Source: Kangiella taiwanensis (GTDB lineage: Bacteria > Pseudomonadota > Gammaproteobacteria > Enterobacterales > Kangiellaceae). From it: DNA of 64,000 nt. How positions within the stretch are numbered: the first letter of the stretch is position 1; the number at the start of each line of letters is the position of its first letter. The stretch covers positions 806,001 through 870,000 of the forward strand of contig NZ_JAHCLT010000001.1 in NCBI RefSeq assembly GCF_020005165.1, given 5' to 3'. The notes beneath the pieces are model-generated. The model did no database searches. It was not told where the DNA came from and was given only the letters and a program-made list of their open reading frames with translations. Of this stretch, positions 37,446 through 46,867 are shown one piece after another. The translations under genes were made by a program, and so were the position numbers.

Positions 37446-39131
37446 TTAAATATGAACACGCCCTTTTTGTTTAATTTTTCCTTTAACTAAAATATCATCT
37501 GCTTTCTCAATAAGTTCTTCTGCGGAACTAGGAGTCTTTGGATCGGTTGTCACTCCACCAATAGTAACGGTAACGTAGAGTGGCTTTTTATCACCATTCA
37601 TAACGGGCTTTTCAGTAATGCTGATATGTATCCTTTTGAGGAGTTGAGAGGCATCCTGCTCGTTGGATACTTGTGCTGCAATAATAAACTCATCACCGCC
37701 ATAACGACCCAACAAGTCAAAATCACGTAACGCATCGCTGGTTCGTGTCGCCACGGCACGCAAAATATTATCACCAACAATATGATTATACTGATCGTTG
37801 ATTTGTTTAAAGTGATCTAAATCGAGTAGCGCTAAAACCAAGGTGTTTTCACTTCTATGGATTCGATGTAACTCCTCGTCCAATCGTTCTATAAAAGCAG
37901 AACGACGAAGGCAGTTCGTCAGGTAATCATATGTGGCGTTACGATAATATAACCAGTGTTTATGAATTAATATTAAGGTTAGAACAATAAATATGGCAAC
38001 GAGGAATACAGGCGATATTAATCCCTCTAGTTCGTTTATGAATGTAGGTAGAATTTGTAAATCAACCAAAATATCAAAGAATACAGCGATGATAAAAGCA
38101 GCCAAAGTTGAAGCCATAAGTTTGGCGTAGGGGAGCTTATCGCGGATCGCGTTATAGAATAGATATAAATAAAATGGAATTAACACAAAAACACTAAGCG
38201 CTTGCAGTAAGTGTACTAAGTGATAAATCAAGTCAATGTCAATAAAAATTGAAGCGACACAGTATGCTAGCAAAAAGCTTAGTAACGGTATTTTGAACCA
38301 GTTTGATGTTCGGCGCTTAAAAAACGAGGTCATGAACATAAAAAAGAGCATGGTTAATAAACCAAATAAAACAATGTTAGCTCTAAAAATGATGTTGAGG
38401 TTCAGGCCTGAAGCAAATGCAAAGTGTGAGTAGGTGAGTATGTATATTGCTTCGGCAACACAGAACAATCCGAAATATAAATGATCGCGGCTTTGCGGCT
38501 GGGCTGCAAAGTAAAACCCTTGAACCGCAGCGATAATTAGCATCACACCAACGTACAGCATGAGTAAGCCTTCCGATGCGACCTGCTGATCCGTGATGGT
38601 TTGAGAGCTTTGAATAATAGGCGCACCGCTACTGAGACCACCTTGGCGAGCATGATTGTAAACTCGAATGACTAACTCGTTATAGGTGTCGCTGCCAAAG
38701 TGTAGTCTAGAATTTGGTAATGGGTAGCTTCTTGAATAAAGCGTGGCTTTTTCAAAGTTTGGTGGAAACTGTCCGCTTTGGCCAATCAGGTAACCGTTTA
38801 GAAACACTTCATCCGCATCTCGTAAGTGTGGAATATAAAGGGTAAGCGGAATGTTTTGATATGACTTATCGACTGTAAAGTCAGTCCGGTAAATAGCGAT
38901 ACCGTCGAAATCTTCAAAGCTTTGTTCGATAGCGCCAACAGACTCTTGAGTTTTACATTCAACATTCCGCGCCTCGGTATGTTGGATGCACAAAGTCCAG
39001 TACTCTTTGAGTTCTATCGTTTGGGTGGTTGATAATGGGTTAGCAGAGAGCGTATCAGCACAGAGAAGGCTGAATATATAAAGAAATAGAGTAAACAGTA
39101 TGTGGTTAATAACACGCCCTCCTAATGGCAT
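37446..39131 (-). CDS. 7TMR-DISM diguanylate cyclase
   Basis: A 561-residue membrane sensor. A signal-peptide-like N-terminus is followed by an extracellular beta-rich 7TMR-DISM domain (about 35-175), seven hydrophobic helices (about 185-385) and a GGDEF domain (about 400-560) with active-site RYGGDEF. No RxxD inhibitory site is seen at the expected place. It should make cyclic di-GMP in response to an extracytoplasmic ligand. The in-frame ATG 39131 has only a distant Shine-Dalgarno, whereas AGGAGGG (39123-39117) is 6 nt before an ATT at 39110, so a shorter protein is possible. Confidence 0.92.
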   Translation of the reverse strand: MPLGGRVINHILFTLFLYIFSLLCADTLSANPLSTTQTIELKEYWTLCIQHTEARNVECKTQESVGAIEQSFEDFDGIAIYRTDFTVDKSYQNIPLTLYIPHLRDADEVFLNGYLIGQSGQFPPNFEKATLYSRSYPLPNSRLHFGSDTYNELVIRVYNHARQGGLSSGAPIIQSSQTITDQQVASEGLLMLYVGVMLIIAAVQGFYFAAQPQSRDHLYFGLFCVAEAIYILTYSHFAFASGLNLNIIFRANIVLFGLLTMLFFMFMTSFFKRRTSNWFKIPLLSFLLAYCVASIFIDIDLIYHLVHLLQALSVFVLIPFYLYLFYNAIRDKLPYAKLMASTLAAFIIAVFFDILVDLQILPTFINELEGLISPVFLVAIFIVLTLILIHKHWLYYRNATYDYLTNCLRRSAFIERLDEELHRIHRSENTLVLALLDLDHFKQINDQYNHIVGDNILRAVATRTSDALRDFDLLGRYGGDEFIIAAQVSNEQDASQLLKRIHISITEKPVMNGDKKPLYVTVTIGGVTTDPKTPSSAEELIEKADDILVKGKIKQKGRVHI

Positions 39132-39220
39132 ACTATGTCAATCCCTGAGTCTTTGCAAAGCCTTTGCCACTTGATTACGTCATAGGCTTATCATGGCTTG
39201 ATATTCATGTTTCTAAAACT

Positions 39221-39255
39221 TTAAAACTAGAGGGAGGGTTTTGACGCCTCCCTCT
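39221..39255 (-). terminator. Intrinsic terminator of the M28 peptidase gene
   Basis: A perfect 9-bp stem, AGAGGGAGG with CCTCCCTCT (39229-39237 and 39247-39255), is followed on the minus strand by AGTTTTAAAG. Confidence 0.75.
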
Positions 39256-39279
39256 GTTATGTCGTTCAGTGAAGTGGAT

Positions 39280-41016
39280 CTATTTTTGCTTCATGCTCTC
39301 GTCACGAATACTTCTGAACTCAGTACCTTCATACCAATTTGGGAAGTCTTCTGAGTTGCTTAACAAGTAGCCTGCTTCGAAGAAGATTTTGATATCGTCA
39401 AGTGCTGCTTGCCATACCCAATCTTCGTGGTATTCGTCGCATAGCGAGTGATAACACTCTCCACGCATCTTAGTCCATTTGTCAGCAGCGTCTTTATCGG
39501 CATCATCACGGAACTCAGTACCGCCGCCGCCATACACTGCCGGAACACCAAACTTGGCTAAGCTAAAGTGATCTGAGCGATAATAACCACCGCGCTCTGG
39601 CGCACTTTCAGGGCGTAATTCACGACCTTGACGCTTGGCTGCTTGTTCGACGTAGCTTTCAACTTCTGACTTAGGGTAACCTACAACCGTGAAATCCTTC
39701 ATGCGACCACTGACGTTCATACTATCAATATTGAATGCGCCAACGATTTGAGTCAAAGGTACAGTTGGATTCGCCGCGAAGTATTTAGAGCCCAGCAGGC
39801 CTTGCTCTTCCGCAGTGACTGCTACAAAAGTTACGCTGCGATCAGGTGCTTCTGGTAGCTGTTTGAATGCTTGAGCAATGCTAATAATACCGGCAGTACC
39901 AGTAGCATTATCAATCGCGCCGTTATAAATATGGTCGCCTTCCATTCCATCGCGAGAACCTAAGTGATCCCAATGAGCCATATATATTACATGCTCGTCA
40001 GGACGTTTCTTACCTGGAATGGTCGCGATAACGTTCGCTGACTGCGATTCTTGGATAGTGTTTTTAATATCGACTGAGGCTTTACTATCTAGTGGAACTG
40101 GCTTGAAATCTTTACTCAGCGCATCTTTTTGGAGCTGCGCTAGGTCGAGACCTGATTGTTTAAATAAACTGTGAGCTTGGTCTAGCGTAATCCACATTTC
40201 GGCGTCCAGCTTTGGCGTGTCGCCAGTGCTTGGCAGGTGGTATTGGGGACCTGACCAGCTACTTGAAACTACGTTCCAGCCGTAAGATGCTGGGGCTGTG
40301 TCATGGATGATGATAGCGCCTGCTGCACCTTGGCGTGCGGCTTCTTCGTACTTATAAGTCCAACGACCGTAGTAGGTCATGGCCTTGCCTTGGAAAATGC
40401 CGGCATCCGGCTGTGCAAAACCTGGATCATTAATTAGGATGACCGCTGTTTTACCTTCCATATCAACGCCTTCATAGTCATTCCAATCGTATTCAGGAGC
40501 GACTACGCCATAGCCAACATAGACTAAGTCCGAGTCTTTAAGGCTGATCGACTCAACAGTTTGTGAGGTGCCTGCAACGAAATCTTTACTGTATTCAAGT
40601 GTCGCATCACCAAGCTGTAACTGCATGTCTGCGTCTGCTTCAATGCTAATGAGTGGCACTTGCTGGAAATAGCTATCGCCATTACCCGGCTCGGCACCTA
40701 CGGCTTTGAATTGCTCTTTCAAGTATTCAGAAGTCTTACGACCACCTTCTGTAGCTGGGCTACGGCCTTCGAATTCATCACTAGACAGTGTTTTTACGCG
40801 ATCTTTGTAAATGTCCAAGTCAATATTGTCGTAAGCTGTTAAGAAGTTGTTCTGATGTTTATTTTCAGTTTTATCAGAGGCTTTTTCAGACTGCTCTACC
40901 TTTACTGGAGCTTTTTCAGCGGTTTGTGATGCGTCAGCTTTTTTCGCTGAGTCGTTATCACCACATGCCGTCAATAAAAGCGCAGCAATGGATAAACTCA
41001 AGGTTGTTTTTTTCAT
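39280..41016 (-). CDS. M28-family zinc aminopeptidase lipoprotein
   Basis: A 578-residue lipoprotein: lipobox LLTAC at about residues 14-18, then a low-complexity linker rich in Lys, Glu and Ala. A PA domain insertion lies at about 150-300. The M28 zinc ligands are visible: MAHWDHLG (His), GAIDNATGT (bridging Asp), TAEEQGLLG (catalytic and binding Glu), FNIDSMN (Asp) and YRSDHFSLAKFGVPA (His). It likely trims N-terminal residues from peptides at the outer membrane. AAGG precedes ATG 41016. It is divergent from an S9 peptidase gene, which suits peptide feeding. Confidence 0.93.
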   Translation of the reverse strand: MKKTTLSLSIAALLLTACGDNDSAKKADASQTAEKAPVKVEQSEKASDKTENKHQNNFLTAYDNIDLDIYKDRVKTLSSDEFEGRSPATEGGRKTSEYLKEQFKAVGAEPGNGDSYFQQVPLISIEADADMQLQLGDATLEYSKDFVAGTSQTVESISLKDSDLVYVGYGVVAPEYDWNDYEGVDMEGKTAVILINDPGFAQPDAGIFQGKAMTYYGRWTYKYEEAARQGAAGAIIIHDTAPASYGWNVVSSSWSGPQYHLPSTGDTPKLDAEMWITLDQAHSLFKQSGLDLAQLQKDALSKDFKPVPLDSKASVDIKNTIQESQSANVIATIPGKKRPDEHVIYMAHWDHLGSRDGMEGDHIYNGAIDNATGTAGIISIAQAFKQLPEAPDRSVTFVAVTAEEQGLLGSKYFAANPTVPLTQIVGAFNIDSMNVSGRMKDFTVVGYPKSEVESYVEQAAKRQGRELRPESAPERGGYYRSDHFSLAKFGVPAVYGGGGTEFRDDADKDAADKWTKMRGECYHSLCDEYHEDWVWQAALDDIKIFFEAGYLLSNSEDFPNWYEGTEFRSIRDESMKQK

Positions 41017-41206
41017 GATGCTACCTTTTTGTGATTTAGTGGGCTCATATTACCCATGGCGTGGCCGAATCTCAATGGTTTGCTGGTGAAAGCTGTTTCT
41101 ACATAAGCATGCTCTAATGTATCTGTGACGTCACCAGCCTTTTGACTTGACTGGAAGCATTAGGCGCGTAAGCTTAGTAAAAATTTGTTATGTGTGGAGT
41201 AGTTAA
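41017..41206. promoter_or_regulatory. Divergent M28/S9 control region
   Basis: About 190 bp between two exported peptidase genes. The clearest feature is the perfect 10-bp palindrome GTGACGTCAC at 41125-41134, a possible regulator site. Confidence 0.35.
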
Positions 41207-43633
41207 GTGGTCATAAAACAATCAATCAAAAACTGGGTTGTGGCGACGGGTGTTGCAGCGGCGGTTTCGTTTGCGGCGAGCCTAGAGGCTAAAGACACGG
41301 TTAAAACTCAGTTAACCCTAGAACAAGTGATGGCCGATCCTGACTGGATTGGTAATGCGCCTGAGTCGCCTTACTGGGCTGATGATGGTCAATCGATTTA
41401 CTATCACCAAAAGGTCAAAGGGCATAATGAGCGTAAGCTCTGGCATTTGAATTTAGCCAACAATGATTTACAAGCCGTTACCGACGAAGAGTTATTCGAA
41501 GTCGACAGCCGTGGCGGTGATATTAGCCCAAATAAGAAGCTTAAAGTCTATAACCTTCGTGGTGACTTATACGTTAAGTACTTAGATTCTGGCGATGTCC
41601 GTCAGCTCACTAAAACTCATGCCAATGAGGGTAACCCACAATTTATTGGTAACGATACAGTTGCTTACCGTGATAATAACTCTTTTTACACGATTGACTT
41701 GTCTTCTGGGTTAGTCTCGCAATTGCTTGATATTCGCTTAAAAGACGACCCGAATAAAGACAAAGAAGACGGTTACTTAGAAAGGCAGCAAACGCGTTAC
41801 TTTGACTATATCCGCAAGCAGCAAGAAGAGCGCGATTATAATAAGCAGCGTCAGAAGGATATCGCTGGAAGCAGTCCTCGGGCTGTAAGTGACCCTTGGT
41901 ATCTAGGAAAGAAAGAAATTCATACGTTAAGTTTATCGCCTAATGGTAAGTTTGTCGTAGTCGGCACTTACGATAAGTCTGATAAAAAAGGCAAAAATGA
42001 CAACATGCCACATTTTGTAACTGAAGATGGTTATGTCAGAAATGAGGAAGTTCGTCCTTTAGTGGGAACTTACACGCCGCGTCATGAAACTTTGTATTTG
42101 CTGGATTTAACCACCGGCGAAAAAACGGAGCTAAAGTACGATGACTTACCTGAGCTGGATGATGACCCTTTAGCAGACATTAAGCGTGCGACAGCGAAGC
42201 GTAATGGTGAAAAATACAAACCAAGCAAAGAGCCTCGTGGTGTTGCTGTGTTCGATTGGATTGCTAACCGTGGCATTGAGTGGAACGACAATGGCGACAC
42301 TGCGTTAGTAATGCTCTACTCAGATGACAATAAAGATCGTTGGTTAGTGAGTGTCGATACGGATGATAAAGAGCTGGATACTGAGCATCATTTACGTGAC
42401 ATGGCGTGGGTCAATGACTGGAACTTTAATGATTTTGGCTGGGTTGATAACGAAACCATTTACTTCACTGCCGAAGACACAGGGTATAGCCACTTATACG
42501 TTAAGGAGCTTGGTGACCGCCCTGATGCATTAACCAAAGGCCGTTACGTGGTCGATAGTGTAAGCAAAGATCCAAACAGCGATTATTTGTATTACCGTGC
42601 AAACAAGAAACACCCTGGTATTTATGAAGTGTATCGCGTTAAGGCATCCGGTGGTGACTCTGAAGCAGTTACTGATTTGGGTGGTAAAAACGACTATGTG
42701 CTATCTCCAAATGGACAACAGCTAATCATTAGTCACTCTGAAGCGTTGAGCCCGCCTGAGTTGTTTGTAACGTCGGTGTCAGGCAATGCCGCTAAGCAGG
42801 TGACCTTTACGACGTCTGAAAAATTTAAGTTAATGCCATGGTCAAAGCCCGAGTACGTTGAAATTCCATCGCGTGAAGTGGATCAGCCGATTTATGCGCG
42901 CTTGTATAAGCCTGCTGGATATGACGCGAATCTCGAAGAAAAGTATCCTGCGGTGATCTTTATTCACGGTGCGGGCTATTTACAGAATGCGCACCAAGGT
43001 TGGTCTCTTTACTTTCGTGAGTTCATGTTCCATACCTTCTTGAACCAGCAAGGCTATGTTGTCCTTGATATCGACTACCGTGGTTCAGCCGGTTATGGTC
43101 GTGACTGGAGAACAGCAATCTATCGTAAAATGGGCACGCCTGAGGTAGTGGATTTAGTTGATGGTGCAAATTGGATGGAGGCTAACGCTAACATCGATCG
43201 CCAAAACGTCGGTATCTATGGCGGCTCTTACGGTGGCTTCTTAACCTTTATGGGCTTGTTTACAGCGCCAGACGAGTTTGCCGCGGGTGCGTCGTTACGC
43301 CCTGTGACGGACTGGGTACACTACAATCACCCTTATACTTCGAACATCCTAAACACACCAGAAGTTGACCCTGTGGCATTCGAGCGTAGCTCTCCGATTG
43401 AGTTCGCAGAGGGTTTGAATAAGCCATTGCTGATCGCGCATGGCATGGTCGATGACAATGTATTCTTCAAAGACACGGTACGTTTAGTACAGCGTTTAAT
43501 TGAGCTGGAAAAAACGGAGTACTTTGAAACTGCAATCTATCCGATCGAACCTCATGGCTTTAAAGAGCCATCGAGCTGGTTGGATGAATACAAGCGTATT
43601 TATTATTTGTTTGAAGAGCACTTGAAAGACTAA
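41207..43633 (+). CDS. Exported S9-family prolyl oligopeptidase/dipeptidyl peptidase
   Basis: An 808-residue serine peptidase starting at GTG 41207 (GGAG 7 nt upstream) with a signal peptide ending near SLEA. Residues about 50-560 form a WD40-like beta-propeller (repeated YADDG and LSPNGK-type strands). The C-terminal alpha/beta-hydrolase domain carries the triad: Ser in GGSYGGF near 671, Asp in VDDNV and His in EPHGF. It resembles DPP IV-like S9B/S9C enzymes, cleaving short peptides in the periplasm. A UUCG-loop terminator follows. Confidence 0.92.
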   Translation: MVIKQSIKNWVVATGVAAAVSFAASLEAKDTVKTQLTLEQVMADPDWIGNAPESPYWADDGQSIYYHQKVKGHNERKLWHLNLANNDLQAVTDEELFEVDSRGGDISPNKKLKVYNLRGDLYVKYLDSGDVRQLTKTHANEGNPQFIGNDTVAYRDNNSFYTIDLSSGLVSQLLDIRLKDDPNKDKEDGYLERQQTRYFDYIRKQQEERDYNKQRQKDIAGSSPRAVSDPWYLGKKEIHTLSLSPNGKFVVVGTYDKSDKKGKNDNMPHFVTEDGYVRNEEVRPLVGTYTPRHETLYLLDLTTGEKTELKYDDLPELDDDPLADIKRATAKRNGEKYKPSKEPRGVAVFDWIANRGIEWNDNGDTALVMLYSDDNKDRWLVSVDTDDKELDTEHHLRDMAWVNDWNFNDFGWVDNETIYFTAEDTGYSHLYVKELGDRPDALTKGRYVVDSVSKDPNSDYLYYRANKKHPGIYEVYRVKASGGDSEAVTDLGGKNDYVLSPNGQQLIISHSEALSPPELFVTSVSGNAAKQVTFTTSEKFKLMPWSKPEYVEIPSREVDQPIYARLYKPAGYDANLEEKYPAVIFIHGAGYLQNAHQGWSLYFREFMFHTFLNQQGYVVLDIDYRGSAGYGRDWRTAIYRKMGTPEVVDLVDGANWMEANANIDRQNVGIYGGSYGGFLTFMGLFTAPDEFAAGASLRPVTDWVHYNHPYTSNILNTPEVDPVAFERSSPIEFAEGLNKPLLIAHGMVDDNVFFKDTVRLVQRLIELEKTEYFETAIYPIEPHGFKEPSSWLDEYKRIYYLFEEHLKD

Positions 43634-43655
43634 CCGTCTGATTCAAGTTCGTAAT

Positions 43656-43685
43656 AAAAAAGAGGAGCTTCGGCTCCTCTTTTTT
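43656..43685. terminator. Bidirectional intrinsic terminator with UUCG loop
   Basis: A 13-bp stem (43656-43668 with 43673-43685) has a TTCG tetraloop and A/T flanks, between convergent genes. Confidence 0.94.
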
Positions 43686-43713
43686 ATGTGTTTGTATAAA
43701 GCTATTTTATAAC

Positions 43714-44586
43714 TTACAAACTGTTCTCTGATTTAGTAATGTCGCCCAAGAAGATCTCGCGATAAGCGATATAGGTCACGCCAATAAAGACTGGGACGGC
43801 TAACGCATTGATCACTACATTAATTAATACCTGTATGTAAGGGTTTGCTATTAGCGCAGCAAACATCGACAGTATGAGTGATGTGATGAGGACAATCACA
43901 ACTAAACAAACGATGAGAACAACGACAAAAACCAACACAGCAAAGAAGTTCTTGAGGCCACCAACAAAACTATTCCCAATAGCAGGTAGTGCTTTTTGGT
44001 TACTAAACAGTATTAAACTGACGGCAAACCAAGTAGCTAATGAAATTAGAATGGCCAGTAATGCTGCCCAAGGGATCGCTGGCGCGACTTTTTTGAGAAC
44101 AGACATACCGTATTGCTCATCACCTGCCTCAATACGAGCCATGTCGATACCATTAATCACTTCAAGACCAATGTAAGACATTAATATCATGGTCGCGATA
44201 AACACCATCAGAATTGCCGCGATGGTATATAACACGAGTTGACCGATGTTTTTATGCTTGAATGCTTCAAACATTTGCAATGGTTTCACACTGCCTTGCT
44301 TCTTGTACACAGCGTCGGCACCGAGTAATAACCCAGCAATTAATAACGGGTTTACTATAGCCATGATAAACGATGATGCTGGTAGCAACGCCGGAATAAA
44401 ATTAGTCAGCAGTGAGTAAATCAAAGCAGCAACAAACCAGCCTTTGAAGTTTGGTGCATAAATATCACTCAAACTCCGCTCTAACCAGAAAAAACCACGG
44501 ATGGGCGAGATCGTCTGGCTTTGCGCTGGCTCAAAGTCGCTCGGCTTTTGCTCGTCCTCGTGAATAAACTCGTTGTTATTGTCCAT
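43714..44586 (-). CDS. BPSS1780-like polytopic membrane protein
   Basis: A 290-residue protein. A polar N-terminus with SQTISPIRGFFWLERSL is followed by about six hydrophobic helices. The pattern (helical bundle starting with a short W-L-x-x-G/S motif and a long Val/Ile-rich stretch at about 210-250) fits the uncharacterised BPSS1780 family. It starts 11 nt after the nitroreductase gene on the same strand and behind AGAGGG, so the two are probably co-transcribed. No function is established. Confidence 0.7.
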   Translation of the reverse strand: MDNNNEFIHEDEQKPSDFEPAQSQTISPIRGFFWLERSLSDIYAPNFKGWFVAALIYSLLTNFIPALLPASSFIMAIVNPLLIAGLLLGADAVYKKQGSVKPLQMFEAFKHKNIGQLVLYTIAAILMVFIATMILMSYIGLEVINGIDMARIEAGDEQYGMSVLKKVAPAIPWAALLAILISLATWFAVSLILFSNQKALPAIGNSFVGGLKNFFAVLVFVVVLIVCLVVIVLITSLILSMFAALIANPYIQVLINVVINALAVPVFIGVTYIAYREIFLGDITKSENSL

Positions 44587-44597
44587 TAGGTTACCCT

Positions 44598-45209
44598 CTA
44601 TACGATAGAGTTAGCTTCATCAAAGTCAAAGCGTGGGCTGCGAGGGAATAAGTCTTTTTTCGTTCCATAGCCCAAGTTGCACAGGAAGTTCACTTTAGTG
44701 CTAGTACCATCGAAAAAGGCTTCATTGATTTTTTTGGGGCTGAAACCAGACATAGGACCACAATCAAGACCAAGCGCGCGCGCTGCCATAATGAAGTAGC
44801 CGCCTTGAAGCGAGCTGTTGCGGAAGGCGGTAGACTCAATGAATTTGTCATTGCCCACAAACCAACTTTTAGCGTCAGTGTGCGGGAAGAGCTTCGGTAA
44901 GTGCTCATAGAACTCCATATCCATGCCAATGATTGCACAAACTGGTGCGCTCATTGTTTTATCAACGTTACCTTCCATCAAGCAAGGCTTTAACTTTTCT
45001 TTGGCTTCGTCACTTTTCACGAAAACCACGCGCATTGGAAGACAGTTAGCTGAAGTCGGGCCCATAACCACTAAGTCATGCAGCTTATGTAGAAGCTCGT
45101 CAGAGACTTCGGTATCTTCAAAGTCGTTATAGGTACGAGCGTCGTTAAAGAGTGTATCAAGTGCGTCTTGGCTTAATGGTTGAGCATGCTTTTTACTGTG
45201 TTCAGACAT
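44598..45209 (-). CDS. Nitroreductase-family protein, RutE/malonic semialdehyde reductase-like
   Basis: A 203-residue FMN-dependent nitroreductase-fold protein. Family features include [17 protein letters not shown] at the N-terminus, [15 protein letters not shown] near 52-66 (FMN contact), [12 protein letters not shown] near 147 and a C-terminal [16 protein letters not shown]. These match the RutE/YdfG-linked branch that reduces malonic semialdehyde to 3-hydroxypropionate, but no rut genes are present. GAGG precedes ATG 45209. It heads a two-gene unit with the BPSS1780-like gene. Confidence 0.85.
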   Translation of the reverse strand: MSEHSKKHAQPLSQDALDTLFNDARTYNDFEDTEVSDELLHKLHDLVVMGPTSANCLPMRVVFVKSDEAKEKLKPCLMEGNVDKTMSAPVCAIIGMDMEFYEHLPKLFPHTDAKSWFVGNDKFIESTAFRNSSLQGGYFIMAARALGLDCGPMSGFSPKKINEAFFDGTSTKVNFLCNLGYGTKKDLFPRSPRFDFDEANSIV

Positions 45210-45301
45210 GTTTTCCTCTATATTTTCTTAATTTATGGTGCATTTTACCGATTGTTTTACCATAATAAAGGTATCTATAGCGTGAATTTTAGTAAATCCC
45301 G

Positions 45302-46120
45302 ATGATTTTTAGTCTTAAAAACCTATCTGCCCTCAAGGTCGCAGCCGTAGCGCCTTTGTGCCTACTGTTGTTGGTGGCGTGTGGTGAGGCTAAAAAACAT
45401 TCCCGTCTTTGCGAAACGCACTTTAATACTGATAGCTTTAAAATTGCGCAAAAGCATTGTCAAAAAGCAGCCGATGATGGTGATAGTGCTTCGCAATATT
45501 TCTTGGGCATGATTTATCTTCGACAAGGCCAAAGGCAAGAAGGGCGTGAGTTGATTGAGAGGTCAGCCGAGGCAGGCTTTCAAAAAGCCATTTTTCATAG
45601 CACTGTCTGGACTTTTTTATCAAAAGACGTGGATGATGCGACTGCAACAAAAGCAATACAGCAGATGCAAGAATACGCTGAAGCTGGAGATGATGTCGCT
45701 CAGTTCTGGATGGGGAATGTATTTTTGTTCGGTTATATGGAACAGAAGCGAAGTCCAAACGAGGCGACTTATTGGTATCAGCTTTCTGTAGAGCAGGGCA
45801 ACCACCGCTCAATGAATAATTTGGCATGGATTAAGGCTCTAGCGCGTGATAGCGATTTGTTTGATCCTAACGGCGCAATTGCTTTGGCCAAAAAAGCCGT
45901 CAAGAAACACCCTAAAAGTCATGGCTACCTAGATACTTTAGCTGCGGCCTATGCGGCTAATAATGATTTTAATGCCGCTATCACCACTCAGGAACAAGCG
46001 TTGTCTTTGGCTCAATCTGACGACTGTGAGCATTGTTCTGAACATCTCATTAAGTACTATCAAGAACATTTAGACCGTTACCGTCAACAAAAACCGCTTG
46101 AAGATGATTTGTTTAAGTAA
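45302..46120 (+). CDS. Sel1-repeat lipoprotein
   Basis: A 272-residue lipoprotein with lipobox LLVAC near residue 27. Sel1-like/TPR repeats follow: AQKHCQKAADDGDSASQYFLG, a REGRELIERSAEAGF repeat, and NEATYWYQLSVEQGNHRSMNNLAW, then a TPR-like C-terminus (LDTLAAAYAANNDFNAAI). Such proteins scaffold envelope complexes. The downstream SPOR lipoprotein starts about 50 nt later on the same strand. Its partner is not identifiable. Confidence 0.85.
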   Translation: MIFSLKNLSALKVAAVAPLCLLLLVACGEAKKHSRLCETHFNTDSFKIAQKHCQKAADDGDSASQYFLGMIYLRQGQRQEGRELIERSAEAGFQKAIFHSTVWTFLSKDVDDATATKAIQQMQEYAEAGDDVAQFWMGNVFLFGYMEQKRSPNEATYWYQLSVEQGNHRSMNNLAWIKALARDSDLFDPNGAIALAKKAVKKHPKSHGYLDTLAAAYAANNDFNAAITTQEQALSLAQSDDCEHCSEHLIKYYQEHLDRYRQQKPLEDDLFK

Positions 46121-46173
46121 TATTGTTAAATAAATCAACAAGTTGTTTGTTGGGCTTAATTAACGGAAAATTT

Positions 46174-46851
46174 ATGACAGTGACTCGTTCATTCGCAGTA
46201 ATCGTTTTCATGATAAGTCTTGCCTTGTTAGGACTGACTGGCTGTGCCAGCAAACCTGATGTATTTAAAATTAAGGCGCAAGACGAGCAGTGGTTTTGCA
46301 CGCCTGAAAGTGAAGAAGAGTGGCGCTGCCAAGAATCAAGCGCTGAGTTTAAACGTATAGCTAAACAACGTTTAGCGGAACGAGAGCGTCTTGAAGACAA
46401 AGAGTCGAGTACCACAGAGAAGCTCGAACTTAATGAGTCGCCTGTAGTGGTCAATGAAACGAGTTCCTCTGAAAGCGTGGATATTGAGAACAGTTTTGTT
46501 GAGCCTGAACTCCCTAGCCCTGACGCTGAGAAGCCGGAGGAGTTGCAAGCTGTTGAGTCGGACGAAACTATCGTTCCGGTTACTGACGAGGAAAGTGCGC
46601 TTTCATGGTGGGTTGTTCAGCTTGGAGCTTACAGTCAAGAATCTTCGGCATTAGCTCTAATGGCTCGGCTTAATACAGGCGAGTTGTTCCAAACGGAAGT
46701 AAAGGGGAACCGCTACTTTACAGTGGTGGCAGTCGGCTTTGAGACGCAGCTTGAAGCGCAGCAGTTTGCCGCGGGCATACAAAGTCGACACCCTGATGTT
46801 TCTCCTTGGGTGCGTAGCGGTGCTTCTTTGAAGCGTGTGTTAGTGCCTTAA
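46174..46851 (+). CDS. SPOR-domain lipoprotein
   Basis: The start chosen is ATG 46174; an earlier in-frame start 51 nt upstream would add a non-signal stretch. The result is 225 residues with a lipobox LTGC near residue 24. A long acidic Ser/Glu-rich linker (about 60-145) leads to a C-terminal SPOR domain (about 148-225: WWVVQLGAYSQESSALALM). SPOR domains bind denuded septal peptidoglycan, so a cell-division or envelope role is likely. It follows the Sel1 lipoprotein closely. Confidence 0.85.
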   Translation: MTVTRSFAVIVFMISLALLGLTGCASKPDVFKIKAQDEQWFCTPESEEEWRCQESSAEFKRIAKQRLAERERLEDKESSTTEKLELNESPVVVNETSSSESVDIENSFVEPELPSPDAEKPEELQAVESDETIVPVTDEESALSWWVVQLGAYSQESSALALMARLNTGELFQTEVKGNRYFTVVAVGFETQLEAQQFAAGIQSRHPDVSPWVRSGASLKRVLVP

Positions 46852-46867
46852 CTCAGAGCGTTACCTA

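Noticed and set aside
41125-41134. GTGACGTCAC palindrome as a known operator
   Set aside because: It is a perfect palindrome between divergent peptidase genes, but I cannot link it to a specific regulator and there is only one copy.
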